From: CAKMZU01 sp965248335
GTDB taxonomy: Bacteria > Pseudomonadota > Gammaproteobacteria > Pseudomonadales > DT-91
Length of the DNA: 64,000 nt
Direction of reading: 5' to 3'
Assembly: GCA_965248335.1 (NCBI GenBank)
Contig: CBDFIY010000003.1
Span: 2,046,001 to 2,110,000 of the forward strand
Below the pieces are notes generated by a model. The model ran no database searches. It was given only the letters and a program-made list of their open reading frames with translations, and had not been told where the DNA came from. The position numbers were made by a program, and so were the translations under genes. Positions 34,787 to 44,357 of this stretch are shown in pieces; the first letter of the stretch is position 1, and each line of letters begins with the position of its first letter.

Positions 34787-36215
34787 CATAGGTAGAACAT
34801 TAAGCATCCCCAACAGCCTTCAGCCCAAGCTTTCCTCGCCCACTTTTTCTATCTCTCTTTGGGTGAGACCTCTGGGCATTGTCGCCCAGAAACTTCACTA
34901 GAAGCCGTGCATTATTCTCAGCTTCATCTAGCTTACCGTTCATGAGACCAACCATCATCTTAGTAAAGTAAAATGAGCATGACATGGCGACTTTACGTGT
35001 TGAAAGCATCTTACCTGTGATCATTTGAGCACTGCTTGAAATAAAACGTTTCATCAAAGCGGATGCAATGGATGCCCATATCAAGCCCTCTGCTAAATAG
35101 TCATTTCCTGTATCAAAACGGTGTAGATTTGCATATGATTTCCATTCTTTAAAAAGCAATTCAATCTGCCAGCGCAGGCGATAAATATCACTGACAATTA
35201 TCAGGCTAAATTCACTGCGAGGTAAATTTGTAATCAACCATGTATAACGCTTTTCATCCGCATTCCAGAATGAAATTAGCCGCGCCTTAATCCATTGCCC
35301 TTTCTTTACTTCCCAGCGTACCATAAGCTCTGTACGCTGACGTTTTAATAGCTTATTCTGGATGTCTTTGAGCTGCCTATCTTTGACATGCTTTAATGCC
35401 GTTCCATCCTCTTTCCAGCCCTCATCGACAAGGGGGTTGAGGTTGTTTTTAGCTCTAGCGACGTAAAATCCGCCTTGACGATCGACATCATTGATCCAGC
35501 TTAAATCAAAATAACCTCTGTCTAAAAGTATCAGACGATTACTCAGTTCCGATGCAGCAGGTAAATGGTCACGCTCACCTGATGTATCAGGCGTTAGCGA
35601 TATCGCACAGGGCTGATCAGCCAAGAGGTCCATCGTTACATGCAGCTCAACTGCGGCAGGGCTCGTTTCAGTAAATCGTCCAGGATATTTATCCGCCAAG
35701 CTATCCTTTAAGGCAAAAGAACTGCCATCCTGAATCAGGATTTGATCAAATCGTGAAAGCACATGGCCCTGATTAAATGATAACGTTTGCTGCACCCAGT
35801 GATTCATTAAATGCGTAACAACTTCTCTCATGAGAATCGGAAATGCTTCTTTTGTCAGCTGATTATACGTAGCCCGATAAGAAATTTTTTGGCCTGTCCA
35901 TTCATTAAAACGCCGCTGTAGATCGGCAATGGATTCAATATTACCCGACCCCATGGCGGTGATAAGACAGCCTATCAGCTTAAAAGGCACTATATCTCGT
36001 AACCTTTGACAAAAACCTGTGGTATGAGCCAATAAGTTAATGCCCGTTTCTGAAATTGTGGTATGAAATTGTTGAAAAAATTCGGTAAACTGTTTTTGAT
36101 TCACGCTGCACTATCGACTGTTTTGTTTAAGCGCAAATAGTTTACCGTAGTTCAGCGTGAATCTTCTATATTTTCAATTGGTTACAAAAAAACTCTTCTT
36201 AATGTTCTACCTATG
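34787..36215 (-). mobile_element. IS4-family insertion sequence
   Basis: 1429 bp with perfect 18-bp terminal inverted repeats CATAGGTAGAACATTAAG. The 10-bp target duplication AGCCATCGCT is at 34777-34786 and 36216-36225. Both are hallmarks of a complete IS4-type element. One transposase gene fills it; its stop codon lies inside the left terminal repeat. Confidence 0.95.
34800..36104 (-). CDS. IS4-family transposase
   Basis: 434 residues, intact. DDE catalytic core with the first Asp in ILIQDGSSFALKD, the second in LILLDRGYFDLSWI, and the family YREK signature as YRLRWQIELLFKEWKSY (Y-x2-R-x3-E-x6-K). The N-terminus begins MNQKQFTEFFQQF. It ends with a basic tail. The start ATG is about 110 bases inside the right terminal repeat. 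Confidence 0.95.
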   Translation of the reverse strand: MNQKQFTEFFQQFHTTISETGINLLAHTTGFCQRLRDIVPFKLIGCLITAMGSGNIESIADLQRRFNEWTGQKISYRATYNQLTKEAFPILMREVVTHLMNHWVQQTLSFNQGHVLSRFDQILIQDGSSFALKDSLADKYPGRFTETSPAAVELHVTMDLLADQPCAISLTPDTSGERDHLPAASELSNRLILLDRGYFDLSWINDVDRQGGFYVARAKNNLNPLVDEGWKEDGTALKHVKDRQLKDIQNKLLKRQRTELMVRWEVKKGQWIKARLISFWNADEKRYTWLITNLPRSEFSLIIVSDIYRLRWQIELLFKEWKSYANLHRFDTGNDYLAEGLIWASIASALMKRFISSSAQMITGKMLSTRKVAMSCSFYFTKMMVGLMNGKLDEAENNARLLVKFLGDNAQRSHPKRDRKSGRGKLGLKAVGDA

Positions 36216-36466
36216 AGCCATCGCTTACCAATATCCCTCTTGAAATGAATAAAATATTTACAATGATAATTTATACAAATTTTTTATTAAACACGAAGAA
36301 GTCGCATGAAAACGCCTAATAAAGCTTGGCTACTTTTATAAAGATCACATCACCGAGCTAGATAATGATCAATATTATTAGCGTTATATATATTAAAAAA
36401 TCAGAGTACAGCTAATAAAAAAATAAACTATTCTAAGATGAATATAGATAATCAAGAATTCAGGTT

Positions 36467-39241
36467 ATGAATAAATTTAACATCCTAATTTCGCTTATTA
36501 CCCTTGTTTTATTATTTTCATGCACAGCCAGCGAAAAGGGTACATCAACAACAACTGGAACAACCGAATCCACAGAAGAAAATAGCGAAGATTCAAACAC
36601 CGACTCTGAAGGTGAAGGTGAAGGTGAGGGTGAGGGTGAAACGTCCGAAACAGATAACGAAGATGAAACGGGTGACGAATCATCACCGACAGAATCGATA
36701 GAAGAGACGGAAGAGCTAGAGGAAGAAAAAGAGCCAGAGAAAAAGACCGTTACTATTTCCGGCGTAGCACGCGGCCTGATTGATAGCATTGTTATCTCCA
36801 CAGAAAACTACACTGAGATATTAGAAAAGCCTGACAGTGCTTTCACCTTTGAAGCAACGAAAGGAAAGCCTTTTATATTGACTGTAACCAGTGCAACATC
36901 TGGCCAGAGTTGCTCGCTTACTCAACATAACTTTACCGCTGAAAAAGATGTCACCAACGTGGGAATAACATGTGGCAAGATTACAACCGTGGGTGATATT
37001 TATATCGTACACCCCACTACATTTCACCAGTGTGTCAAAGATACCTATGGAACCTTGATGTTTGCTAAAGATGTCACGCATATCATCTGCATTACTTGCA
37101 GCGATCTACAAGAGCCGGGGTCTTCTGCCTCTCTCCCTGCTAGTAGCTGTGTATCCTCTAAGATTGACTCTCTTCAGGGTATTGAAAGTTATGCAAATCT
37201 AGAAATGCTTAGCTTACCTAGTAATGACCTGACCTCTGTCGATTTATTTTCCAATCCCTTGCTGACAAACCTAGATCTGTCCAGTGGGAAGTTAAATGCT
37301 ATCGCCTTACCTACAGGCATTAAGAAACTAAATTTAAGCAGTAACCTTTTTAACACAATACCGTTGACAGGACTTTCACAGCTGGAAGAGCTTCACCTTG
37401 ATGGCAATGATATTGAAACAATCAGCACGGCAAACAATAGGGAATTAACGTATCTTGATCTTAGAGGGAATAGCCGTCTTCGCAATCCAGGCTTTACATC
37501 AAATACAAAACTAGCCGAAATTCACCTGCCTGCCCACCTATTACCGGAAAGTATTTTTGTTTCAGGCGTTGCACGAGGCGTTGATAGTGAAGCAATTGTT
37601 GTATCCCTGAATGGCGAAAGTCAAATTATTATAGGGAATACAAGCTTCCAATTTGCAACTCCCAAAAACAATGCCATTAATTTAACGGTGGCAGGTTTTT
37701 CGAGTGGTAAAATTTGTCAAATTGATAGGCCATCTCATCTAGGAGACGAGGATGTCAACGGGGTTGTTATACGTTGCCATGATAAAAAAACAGTTGGCGA
37801 GCTATCTACAAGTTATACTAATCAATTTATCCAATGCGTTACCAGCATGTATCCGTCGAATAAATACGCTGATGAGATTGAGTCAATTGTTTGTGAAAAT
37901 AAGGGAATAATCTCAACCGAAGGGTTAGAACACTTCATTTCTCTAACAACACTTAGACTAGATAACAATTTAATAGAGAGCATTAATCTTGAAAATAAAT
38001 ACCGCTTAGAAATCCTTTCATTGAATGGAAATAAAGTTATTGAGATTGATGTCACAAAAAACTACCGCCTTAGAGAGCTTAACTTAAGCAATAATAATAT
38101 AGAAACTATTGACTTAACAGGAAATTGGGAGTTACAACACCTCAACCTTGCAGATAATAAAAGCCTCAAAGGCATAGACCTTAGTCAAAATACCCAACTC
38201 ACCTATATTGAGCTACCAGAACATTTGGAGCACTTAGGTGATAATGTGCTCAATATTTCTGGCTCATTTACTGACGCGGAAAATGGTGGCTATGTAAATG
38301 GCGAGATAACGCTTCAAGTGACGGGCACTTTTGACATCCCAGATGGCGAAGATACCTGGTGGTTAAGACATACCAACTCTACCTCTATAGAAAATTCTGA
38401 ATTCTCTATAGAGGCATCCAACCCTGTAAGTCTAGAGCTCACGATTAAAGACAAGCCAGCAAATATCACCTGTGAAATTGAAAATCCCACTTGGCACAAA
38501 GGCGAGAATATGCGCAGCAATCAAGTTCATTGCACAGACACCCTCGACGTTGATGACTATAACAATCGATATAACAGCGCATTTCTGGGAGGGAAGAATA
38601 TTTCTGCCTGTTTAAACACCCACTTCTCAGGAACACAAATAGTAAATGAGATAGAATCACTGACCTGTAAAGGCCAAGGAAACGGGCATGAAAAAACTGA
38701 ATTAGCTAAATTCTCTTCCGTTGAAGAATTTATTTTTAGCGATAGTACGTTTAACAACCCTTTAAATTTAACGAGAAATTTCCGACTTAAGAAACTCGAG
38801 ATTCAAAATAGCTCTCTCGCCACCATTAATTTATCGAATAATCGAGAGCTTGAATATATCGACTTAAAAGATAACCGTCTGACCTCAATTGACCTCACAA
38901 CAAACACCGAAATAACGCACCTTAACTTACAAGTAAATTCAACGTTATCGGGGTTTAGTCTCACGAAGAATGATAAGCTTGCTGATACCTACCTACCCAG
39001 CCACCTCGTCAAAGTCAGTGGTTCAATAGTGGGCAAAGTTGACAATATCACAATCACAATAGGTGCTATCGCGGAGCGAATCACTCACCCCACTGCATTC
39101 ACTTTCGTCGTAGACAAAAATCAAACGCACATCATCTCTCTTAGTGAGATCCCCGCCAATGCCTCGTGCAACTTAAACAAAACCAGCATCACACCGACTA
39201 CCGATCTAAATGACATAACGATTACGTGTTCATCGCCTTAA
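36467..39241 (+). CDS. Modular leucine-rich-repeat lipoprotein
   Basis: 924 residues. Lipoprotein signal MNKFNILISLITLVLLFSC with C19. Next come a Thr/Ser/Glu-rich acidic linker (about 20-90) that includes five Gly-Glu dipeptides at 48-57, then three successive modules. Each module has a small beta domain opening with (I/V)SG.. (VTISGVARGLID, FVSGVARGVDSE, NISGSFTDAE) with a paired-cysteine end, a linker with F.QCV or SACL, and a block of about four to six LRRs (L..L.L..N.L/I..I) closing with LPxHL. A fourth beta domain (VSGSIVGKVDNIT) ends the protein. Probably surface-exposed and binding-type; no enzyme motif is visible. It stands alone between an IS4 element and the Rieske gene. Confidence 0.82.
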   Translation: MNKFNILISLITLVLLFSCTASEKGTSTTTGTTESTEENSEDSNTDSEGEGEGEGEGETSETDNEDETGDESSPTESIEETEELEEEKEPEKKTVTISGVARGLIDSIVISTENYTEILEKPDSAFTFEATKGKPFILTVTSATSGQSCSLTQHNFTAEKDVTNVGITCGKITTVGDIYIVHPTTFHQCVKDTYGTLMFAKDVTHIICITCSDLQEPGSSASLPASSCVSSKIDSLQGIESYANLEMLSLPSNDLTSVDLFSNPLLTNLDLSSGKLNAIALPTGIKKLNLSSNLFNTIPLTGLSQLEELHLDGNDIETISTANNRELTYLDLRGNSRLRNPGFTSNTKLAEIHLPAHLLPESIFVSGVARGVDSEAIVVSLNGESQIIIGNTSFQFATPKNNAINLTVAGFSSGKICQIDRPSHLGDEDVNGVVIRCHDKKTVGELSTSYTNQFIQCVTSMYPSNKYADEIESIVCENKGIISTEGLEHFISLTTLRLDNNLIESINLENKYRLEILSLNGNKVIEIDVTKNYRLRELNLSNNNIETIDLTGNWELQHLNLADNKSLKGIDLSQNTQLTYIELPEHLEHLGDNVLNISGSFTDAENGGYVNGEITLQVTGTFDIPDGEDTWWLRHTNSTSIENSEFSIEASNPVSLELTIKDKPANITCEIENPTWHKGENMRSNQVHCTDTLDVDDYNNRYNSAFLGGKNISACLNTHFSGTQIVNEIESLTCKGQGNGHEKTELAKFSSVEEFIFSDSTFNNPLNLTRNFRLKKLEIQNSSLATINLSNNRELEYIDLKDNRLTSIDLTTNTEITHLNLQVNSTLSGFSLTKNDKLADTYLPSHLVKVSGSIVGKVDNITITIGAIAERITHPTAFTFVVDKNQTHIISLSEIPANASCNLNKTSITPTTDLNDITITCSSP
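36608..36637 (+). repeat. Hexanucleotide tandem repeat in the LRR lipoprotein linker
   Basis: Five units of GA(A/G)GGT in a row encode (Glu-Gly)5. Because the unit is six bases, gain or loss of copies changes linker length but never the frame. Confidence 0.85.
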
Positions 39242-39262
39242 CAGGGTGCATGAGCAGTCAGA

Positions 39263-39586
39263 TTAATCACCGTCCTGCCAAAGAACACCCACGTGCGTAT
39301 CTTCAAATATGGCAGGGTAGATTTTTAAAGGCCTAGTGCTTATCGCACAAGGCGTGAGGTGTTTGCCTGAATTTAATGCAAACTTTGCATGATGCTTGGG
39401 GCAAGTGATTACCCCCGCCTCTATATCAGCCGATAAAAGCGACCAATCTTTGTGAGGGCAGTTAGCCTGAATCGCATAACCTTCCCCTGAAGACTTTATC
39501 AACAGTATTTGTTGATGGCCAACGGTAAAAACCCGCCGATAGCCTTCTTGGAAATTGATCAGTCGTTCAAGCGCAACAAATGCCAT
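39263..39586 (-). CDS. Rieske-type [2Fe-2S] ferredoxin
   Basis: 107 residues. The Rieske cluster ligands are complete: C43-P-H45 and C62-P-K-H65 (CxH..CxxH, 16 residues between), with the usual SALSxGxV-like beta frame (HHAKFALNSGKHLTPCAI). No signal peptide, so a soluble cytoplasmic electron carrier or a small regulatory or assimilatory subunit. It starts four bases after the ppsA stop and is probably co-transcribed with ppsA, a pairing with no obvious metabolic explanation. Confidence 0.88.
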   Translation of the reverse strand: MAFVALERLINFQEGYRRVFTVGHQQILLIKSSGEGYAIQANCPHKDWSLLSADIEAGVITCPKHHAKFALNSGKHLTPCAISTRPLKIYPAIFEDTHVGVLWQDGD

Positions 39587-39589
39587 GCT

Positions 39590-41953
39590 TTATTTGTTTT
39601 CGGCAAGGTACAGCCAAGTCTCCATCACCGAGTCAGGGTTAAGCGATACGGTGTTGATTCCTTCATCCATCAGCCATTTAGCGAAATCAGGGTGATCTGA
39701 CGGCCCCTGCCCACAAATACCAATGTATTTATCCGCCTTAAGGCAGGCTTGAATCGCCATATGCAGCAGTTTTTTGATTGCCTCATTTCGCTCATCAAAC
39801 AAATGGGCGATCAATCCAGAATCACGATCTAAACCCAAGGTGAGCTGAGTTAGGTCGTTTGAGCCTATAGAAAACCCGTCAAAATGCGCTAAAAATTCGT
39901 CGGCTAACAAAGCATTCGAAGGGATTTCACACATCATAATAATGCGTAGTCCGTTCTCCCCTCGCTTCAAGCCATTTTCTGCCAGTATATCGATCACCTG
40001 CTTCGCTTCGCCTGGTGTTCGGCAAAAAGGAACCATCACTTCAACATTCGTTAAGCCCGTTTCATCACGAACGTATTTCAGTGCTTCGCATTCAAGCTTA
40101 AAACAGTCTCTGAATGAATCTGAAACATAGCGCGAAGCCCCTCTGAAGCCAATCATGGGGTTTTCTTCGGAAGGCTCGTACGTTTCACCACCAATAAGGT
40201 GTGCGTACTCATTCGATTTAAAATCAGACATTCTGACAATCACTTTTTTAGGATAAAAAGCACCTGCAATAGTCGCTACGCCTTCAACAATTTTTTTGCG
40301 GTAAAAATCCACAGGGCCTTCATAACCTGAAATCCGAGAGCTAATTGTCGATTGTAAATCACTAGGAAGGCTATCAAAGTTAATCAAGGCTTTAGGGTGA
40401 ATGCCGATCATCCGGTTAATGATAAATTCTAAACGTGCTAGCCCAACCCCTTCATTCGGGTAGGATTGAAAATCGAATGCGCGATCCGGGTTGCCGACAT
40501 TCATCATGATTTTAAAAGGCAATTCAGGCATGGCCGAGATATCGCTCGAGTTGATATCAAAAGAGAGTATGCCCTTATAAACAAACCCTGTATCGCCTTC
40601 TGCGCAAGAAACAGTGGCCTCTTCAATGCCAGCTAAAACATCGGTTGCATTACCGCAGCCTACGACAGCAGGAATACCCAGCTCACGTGCGATGATGGCT
40701 GCATGACAGGTTCGCCCTCCTCGGTTAGTAACAATAGCAGAGGCCCTTTTCATGACAGGCTCCCAATCCGGGTCTGTCATATCAGAGACCAGAATATCGC
40801 CATCTTCTACAAGGTGCATTTCATCCATTGAGCGGATAATTCTTACCTTACCAGAACCGATACGCTGACCAATTGAGCGGCCCTCGCATAAAACGTCGCT
40901 TCGCTCATTCAGCAAATAACGCTCGACTTTATTGCTCGTTTTTTGGCTATTTACCGTTTCTGGCCGCGCCTGAAGAATATAAATCTTTCCATCATCGCCA
41001 TCTTTCCCCCACTCGATATCCATGGGGCGACCATAGTGTTTTTCGATGATAACTGCTTGCTTTGCCAATGCGTGAACATCGTCGTCACTGATTGAAAACT
41101 GGCTGCACGCGTTTTTATCAACATCAACCGTTTCGACCGAATGCCCCGCTTCAGTGGTATCGGTATAAACCATTTTAACGGCTTTACTGCCTAAATTTTT
41201 TCGCAAAATGGCTTGCTTTCCATTTTCTAACAAATCTTTGTGGACATAAAATTCATCAGGGTTTACAGCGCCTTGAACAACCGTTTCACCTAAGCCGTAG
41301 GACGCAGTGACAAAAACAACACGATCAAAACCTGATTCAGTGTCGACACTAAACATGACACCGGCGGCCCCTGTTTCGCTGCGAACCATGCGCTGAATGC
41401 CGGCTGAAATGGCGACATCCGCATGTTCAAAATCTTTATGTACACGATAGGAAATAGCGCGATCATTATATAAAGATGCAAAAACTTCACGTATCGCGAT
41501 CAGAACGCTCTCTATTCCACTGATGTTTAAGAACGTTTCTTGCTGGCCAGCAAATGACGCATCTGGTAAATCTTCTGCCGTTGCAGATGATCTAACAGCC
41601 ACTTTAATATCGGATCCACCTGACATAACGCCATAAGCTTCACGAACATCGGATTCTAATTCCGCAGGAAAAGGGGCACTGACTATCCACTCCCTGATCG
41701 TTCTACCGACTTTCATCAGGGCCTTCACATCATCAACATCTAGCCCGTCTAGCTTCTCATTAATACGACTTTCGAGGTTTTCGTGCTGAAGAAATTGCCG
41801 GAATGCCTCTGCCGTCGTCGCAAATCCACCAGGAACGCTAACACCCGCATCACTTAAGTGGCTAATCATCTCACCTAAGGAGGCATTCTTACCGCCTACT
41901 ACCTCGACATCTCCCATGCCTAATTCTGAAAGCGCAATGACCGAAGACTGCAT
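39590..41953 (-). CDS. ppsA: Phosphoenolpyruvate synthase
   Basis: 787 residues in the normal three-domain order: N-terminal ATP-grasp domain (VVGGKNASLGEM, VRSSATAEDLPDASFAGQQET), the phosphohistidine swivel domain with GGRTCHAAIIARELG (H417 phosphorylated; T415 is the expected PpsR target) and the C-terminal PEP-binding barrel (GIGSNDLTQLTLGLDRD, GICGQGPSDHPDFA). It makes PEP from pyruvate and ATP for gluconeogenesis. The start has CAGGAG seven bases upstream. It is divergent from ppsR, 120 bases away, and followed by the Rieske gene. Confidence 0.97.
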   Translation of the reverse strand: MQSSVIALSELGMGDVEVVGGKNASLGEMISHLSDAGVSVPGGFATTAEAFRQFLQHENLESRINEKLDGLDVDDVKALMKVGRTIREWIVSAPFPAELESDVREAYGVMSGGSDIKVAVRSSATAEDLPDASFAGQQETFLNISGIESVLIAIREVFASLYNDRAISYRVHKDFEHADVAISAGIQRMVRSETGAAGVMFSVDTESGFDRVVFVTASYGLGETVVQGAVNPDEFYVHKDLLENGKQAILRKNLGSKAVKMVYTDTTEAGHSVETVDVDKNACSQFSISDDDVHALAKQAVIIEKHYGRPMDIEWGKDGDDGKIYILQARPETVNSQKTSNKVERYLLNERSDVLCEGRSIGQRIGSGKVRIIRSMDEMHLVEDGDILVSDMTDPDWEPVMKRASAIVTNRGGRTCHAAIIARELGIPAVVGCGNATDVLAGIEEATVSCAEGDTGFVYKGILSFDINSSDISAMPELPFKIMMNVGNPDRAFDFQSYPNEGVGLARLEFIINRMIGIHPKALINFDSLPSDLQSTISSRISGYEGPVDFYRKKIVEGVATIAGAFYPKKVIVRMSDFKSNEYAHLIGGETYEPSEENPMIGFRGASRYVSDSFRDCFKLECEALKYVRDETGLTNVEVMVPFCRTPGEAKQVIDILAENGLKRGENGLRIIMMCEIPSNALLADEFLAHFDGFSIGSNDLTQLTLGLDRDSGLIAHLFDERNEAIKKLLHMAIQACLKADKYIGICGQGPSDHPDFAKWLMDEGINTVSLNPDSVMETWLYLAENK

Positions 41954-42073
41954 TATAAAACTCCTGAAAACTTGTTATTATGCTGCCCACCGGCCGCAAA
42001 AATTTTCCCTATAATATAGGTAAAACCCTAAGAATCAACTCCCAGCGCGCTAATTAAATAAGGTTTCTTTCGT

Positions 42074-42889
42074 ATGCTTAAACGCAGTGTTTTTATCATT
42101 TCAGACAGTACAGGCATTACCGTGCAGACATTAACGCAAAGCATACTCGCGCAATTCGACAATATTGAATTTGATCTCAATGTCATCCCCTATGTCGATA
42201 GCGAGGAAAAGGCGCTCGCTACTGTTAAAAAAATCAATGACTGTTCCCAACAAAATAACGAAAAACCGATTATTTTTGACACGGTTATAAACCCCGAGTT
42301 ATCAGAAATATTAGCGCACACTAACGGCGTACGTTTCGATGTGCTTGGTATGTACCTTGCGCCTTTACAAGCCGAACTTGGCCTCCCCACTAACTTTAAA
42401 GTCGGCGTTTCTCACGGGAAAAGAGAAGAGGAGCGTTACGAGCATCGTATCGATGCCGTTCATTTTGCTATCGAGAATGATGATGGTGCAAAGATCAACC
42501 ATTATGATAAAGCAGATCTCATCCTTATTGGTGTGTCCCGCTGTGGTAAAACCCCCACCTGCCTCTATCTTGCCCTTCAATTTGGCATTTATGCGGCTAA
42601 TTACCCCATTACAGAAGAAGATCTTGACGATTTAGCCCTCCCTAAACCTTTAAGGGCACACAAATCAAAACTCTTCGGCTTAACCATTTCCCCCGAACGG
42701 CTCTCTCTCATCAGAAACGAAAGGCGAAACGGCTCGAAATACGCATCCTTGAGACAATGTGAAAATGAAGTAAGGGAAGTCGAAGGTATCTATAGGCGTT
42801 TCGGCATTCCTTTTTTGAACACAACGGATATTTCTATTGAAGAAATTTCAGCGACTATTTTGGATAAAATTGGATACAAGCGTAGCTGA
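42074..42889 (+). CDS. ppsR: PEP synthase regulatory protein (kinase/pyrophosphorylase)
   Basis: 271 residues, standard length. It begins with the family block FIISDSTGITVQTL and has a P-loop-like GVSRCGKTPTCLYLA (153-167). ADP-dependent kinase and phosphate-dependent phosphorylase acting on the PpsA threonine two residues before the catalytic His. It is divergently arranged with ppsA, as in many gammaproteobacteria. The second IS630a copy begins 70 bases past its stop; a short hairpin (TGCGC/GCGCA near 42925) lies in between. Confidence 0.95.
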   Translation: MLKRSVFIISDSTGITVQTLTQSILAQFDNIEFDLNVIPYVDSEEKALATVKKINDCSQQNNEKPIIFDTVINPELSEILAHTNGVRFDVLGMYLAPLQAELGLPTNFKVGVSHGKREEERYEHRIDAVHFAIENDDGAKINHYDKADLILIGVSRCGKTPTCLYLALQFGIYAANYPITEEDLDDLALPKPLRAHKSKLFGLTISPERLSLIRNERRNGSKYASLRQCENEVREVEGIYRRFGIPFLNTTDISIEEISATILDKIGYKRS

Positions 42890-42962
42890 ACGTAACAGCT
42901 GTGCGCAGATTGATCATGCTTGCGCAAAACCAAGCGCATGTAGAGCTTTTAAGGCTGACCTA

Positions 42963-44058
42963 TACCCATCGCTATTGAAAGTACTTGATTTATAAAGAGT
43001 AAATTATCATAGTGCGCAGATGCTGAAAATCGACCTGACAAAAAACGAAAAACTTGCACTGGAATTGCGTCATAAGCAAGCAAGAGACAGTAGAGAAAGC
43101 GATCGTTTGAAGGTCGTTTTGTTGCGGTCGGAAGGTTGGTCGACAAGAATGATCGCTCAGGCATTAAGAAAAGATGAGTCCACGATTGTTCGGCATCTTA
43201 ATGATTACCTAAATGATGAAAAGTTATTATCAACCAATGGCGGCTCCAAAGGTTACCTAGATAACGAGCAATCTCAGTTGCTGGTTACTCATTTGTCAGG
43301 AAAAATATATACCCAAGTGAGCCAAATTGGTCATTATATTAAAACAACTTGGGGTGTGCAGTTTAGTGTTTCAGGGCTAACCCAGTGGTTACACCAAAAG
43401 GGTTTCAGCTATAAAAAGCCTAAAGGCATTCCACATAAGTTTGATGTTGAAAAACAAGCGCAATTTATTGAAAAGTATGAAGCGCTAAAAGCTGAGCTAT
43501 CAGAGGGTGAAGCCTTACTGTTCATGGATGCAGTCCATCCAACTCAAGCAACAAAAATCACATCGGGATGGATCAAAGCGGGTGTCGATAAACCCATAGA
43601 GACCACGGGAAGCCGGACACGACTCAATATAATAGGTGCTATCGAACTCGCCCATATAGAAGAAGCTATTATTGGCCAATATGACACCGTTAATGGCGAT
43701 TCGATTATTGAATTTTTCCATAAAATACGAGCACATTATAGTGAGAAGACAGTGCATTTAGTTTTAGATGGAGCTGGCTATCATAAATCCAAGGCTGTCC
43801 TGAGCGCTGCGGACAAGTTAGGCATTAAACTTCACACCTTGCCACCATACAGCCCAAATCTAAACCCCATAGAGCGGCTGTGGAAGGTGATGAACGAAAA
43901 AGTCAGGAATAACCAGTACTTTTCCACGGCAAAGGATTTTAAAAATAAAATTAGCGAGTTTTTTGAAAAAATACTACCTGAAATTGGCGCTGATTTAGGC
44001 AGTAGAATTAATGATAATTTCCAACAGCTAAATCGCGCACATTGAAGTCAGTTGGGTA
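42963..44058 (+). mobile_element. IS630-type insertion sequence (IS630a), copy 2
   Basis: 1096 bp, the same length and ends as copy 1 (TACCCATCG.. to ..GTTGGGTA), flanked by TA at 42961-42962 and 44059-44060. The right TA is also the left target TA of a MITE1 copy, so the two elements touch. A handful of base differences separate it from copy 1. Confidence 0.92.
43020..44045 (+). CDS. IS630-family transposase (IS630a copy 2)
   Basis: 341 residues, intact frame, identical to copy 1 except Ala for Thr at two places (SGWIKAGV, IELAHIE). DDE residues in LLFMDAVHP, HLVLDGAGYHKS and NPIERLWKVM. Both copies therefore could supply active transposase. Confidence 0.93.
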   Translation: MLKIDLTKNEKLALELRHKQARDSRESDRLKVVLLRSEGWSTRMIAQALRKDESTIVRHLNDYLNDEKLLSTNGGSKGYLDNEQSQLLVTHLSGKIYTQVSQIGHYIKTTWGVQFSVSGLTQWLHQKGFSYKKPKGIPHKFDVEKQAQFIEKYEALKAELSEGEALLFMDAVHPTQATKITSGWIKAGVDKPIETTGSRTRLNIIGAIELAHIEEAIIGQYDTVNGDSIIEFFHKIRAHYSEKTVHLVLDGAGYHKSKAVLSAADKLGIKLHTLPPYSPNLNPIERLWKVMNEKVRNNQYFSTAKDFKNKISEFFEKILPEIGADLGSRINDNFQQLNRAH

Positions 44059-44060
44059 TA

Positions 44061-44138
44061 TACCCATCGAAATTGGAGATGCAAGAAGGCGGCAAGCGAG
44101 CGCTACCAACGCCCTTACACCCTCAAGGGTGATCGGTA
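44061..44138 (+). repeat. MITE1 copy D (78 bp), abutting IS630a
   Basis: TACCCATCGAAATTGGAGAT.. to ..CTCAAGGGTGATCGGTA, flanked by TA (44059-44060 and 44139-44140). Compared with the 109-bp copy at 48096 it lacks the central 30 bases or so. It lies directly against the right end of IS630a copy 2. Confidence 0.8.
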
Positions 44139-44357
44139 TATAGTTTGATGCGCACCCATAAAAACCTCGCGCCCCCCTACATTTACTCCGTGACTTCTTT
44201 TTCTTAAGCCTCTGTTCTTTGGTATAGCCATCAAGGGTCTTTTTAATCTTAATCATCACACATCAATTGCTTATAAAATCCATCAAACAGCCCCTTCCTC
44301 TTCAAAGTAAATTCTACTAAGATAGAACGCCTCTATTTACCTCTCACTGAGTTACCC

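Noticed and set aside
36608..36637. Short direct repeats as a CRISPR array
   Set aside because: Contiguous 6-base units with no spacers, inside a coding sequence. No CRISPR-like repeat/spacer pattern or cas gene occurs in the window.
36460..36801. Serine-rich minus-strand frame over the start of the LRR lipoprotein gene
   Set aside because: It is the reverse of the GA-rich acidic linker. The plus-strand gene has a lipoprotein signal and modular repeats, so the minus frame is a composition artefact.
44008..44259. Minus-strand frame of 83 codons after IS630a copy 2
   Set aside because: It runs through the MITE1 copy into the IS end. Only the first 40 basic codons (44140-44259) lie outside mobile DNA, there is no clear ribosome site, and I recognise no family.
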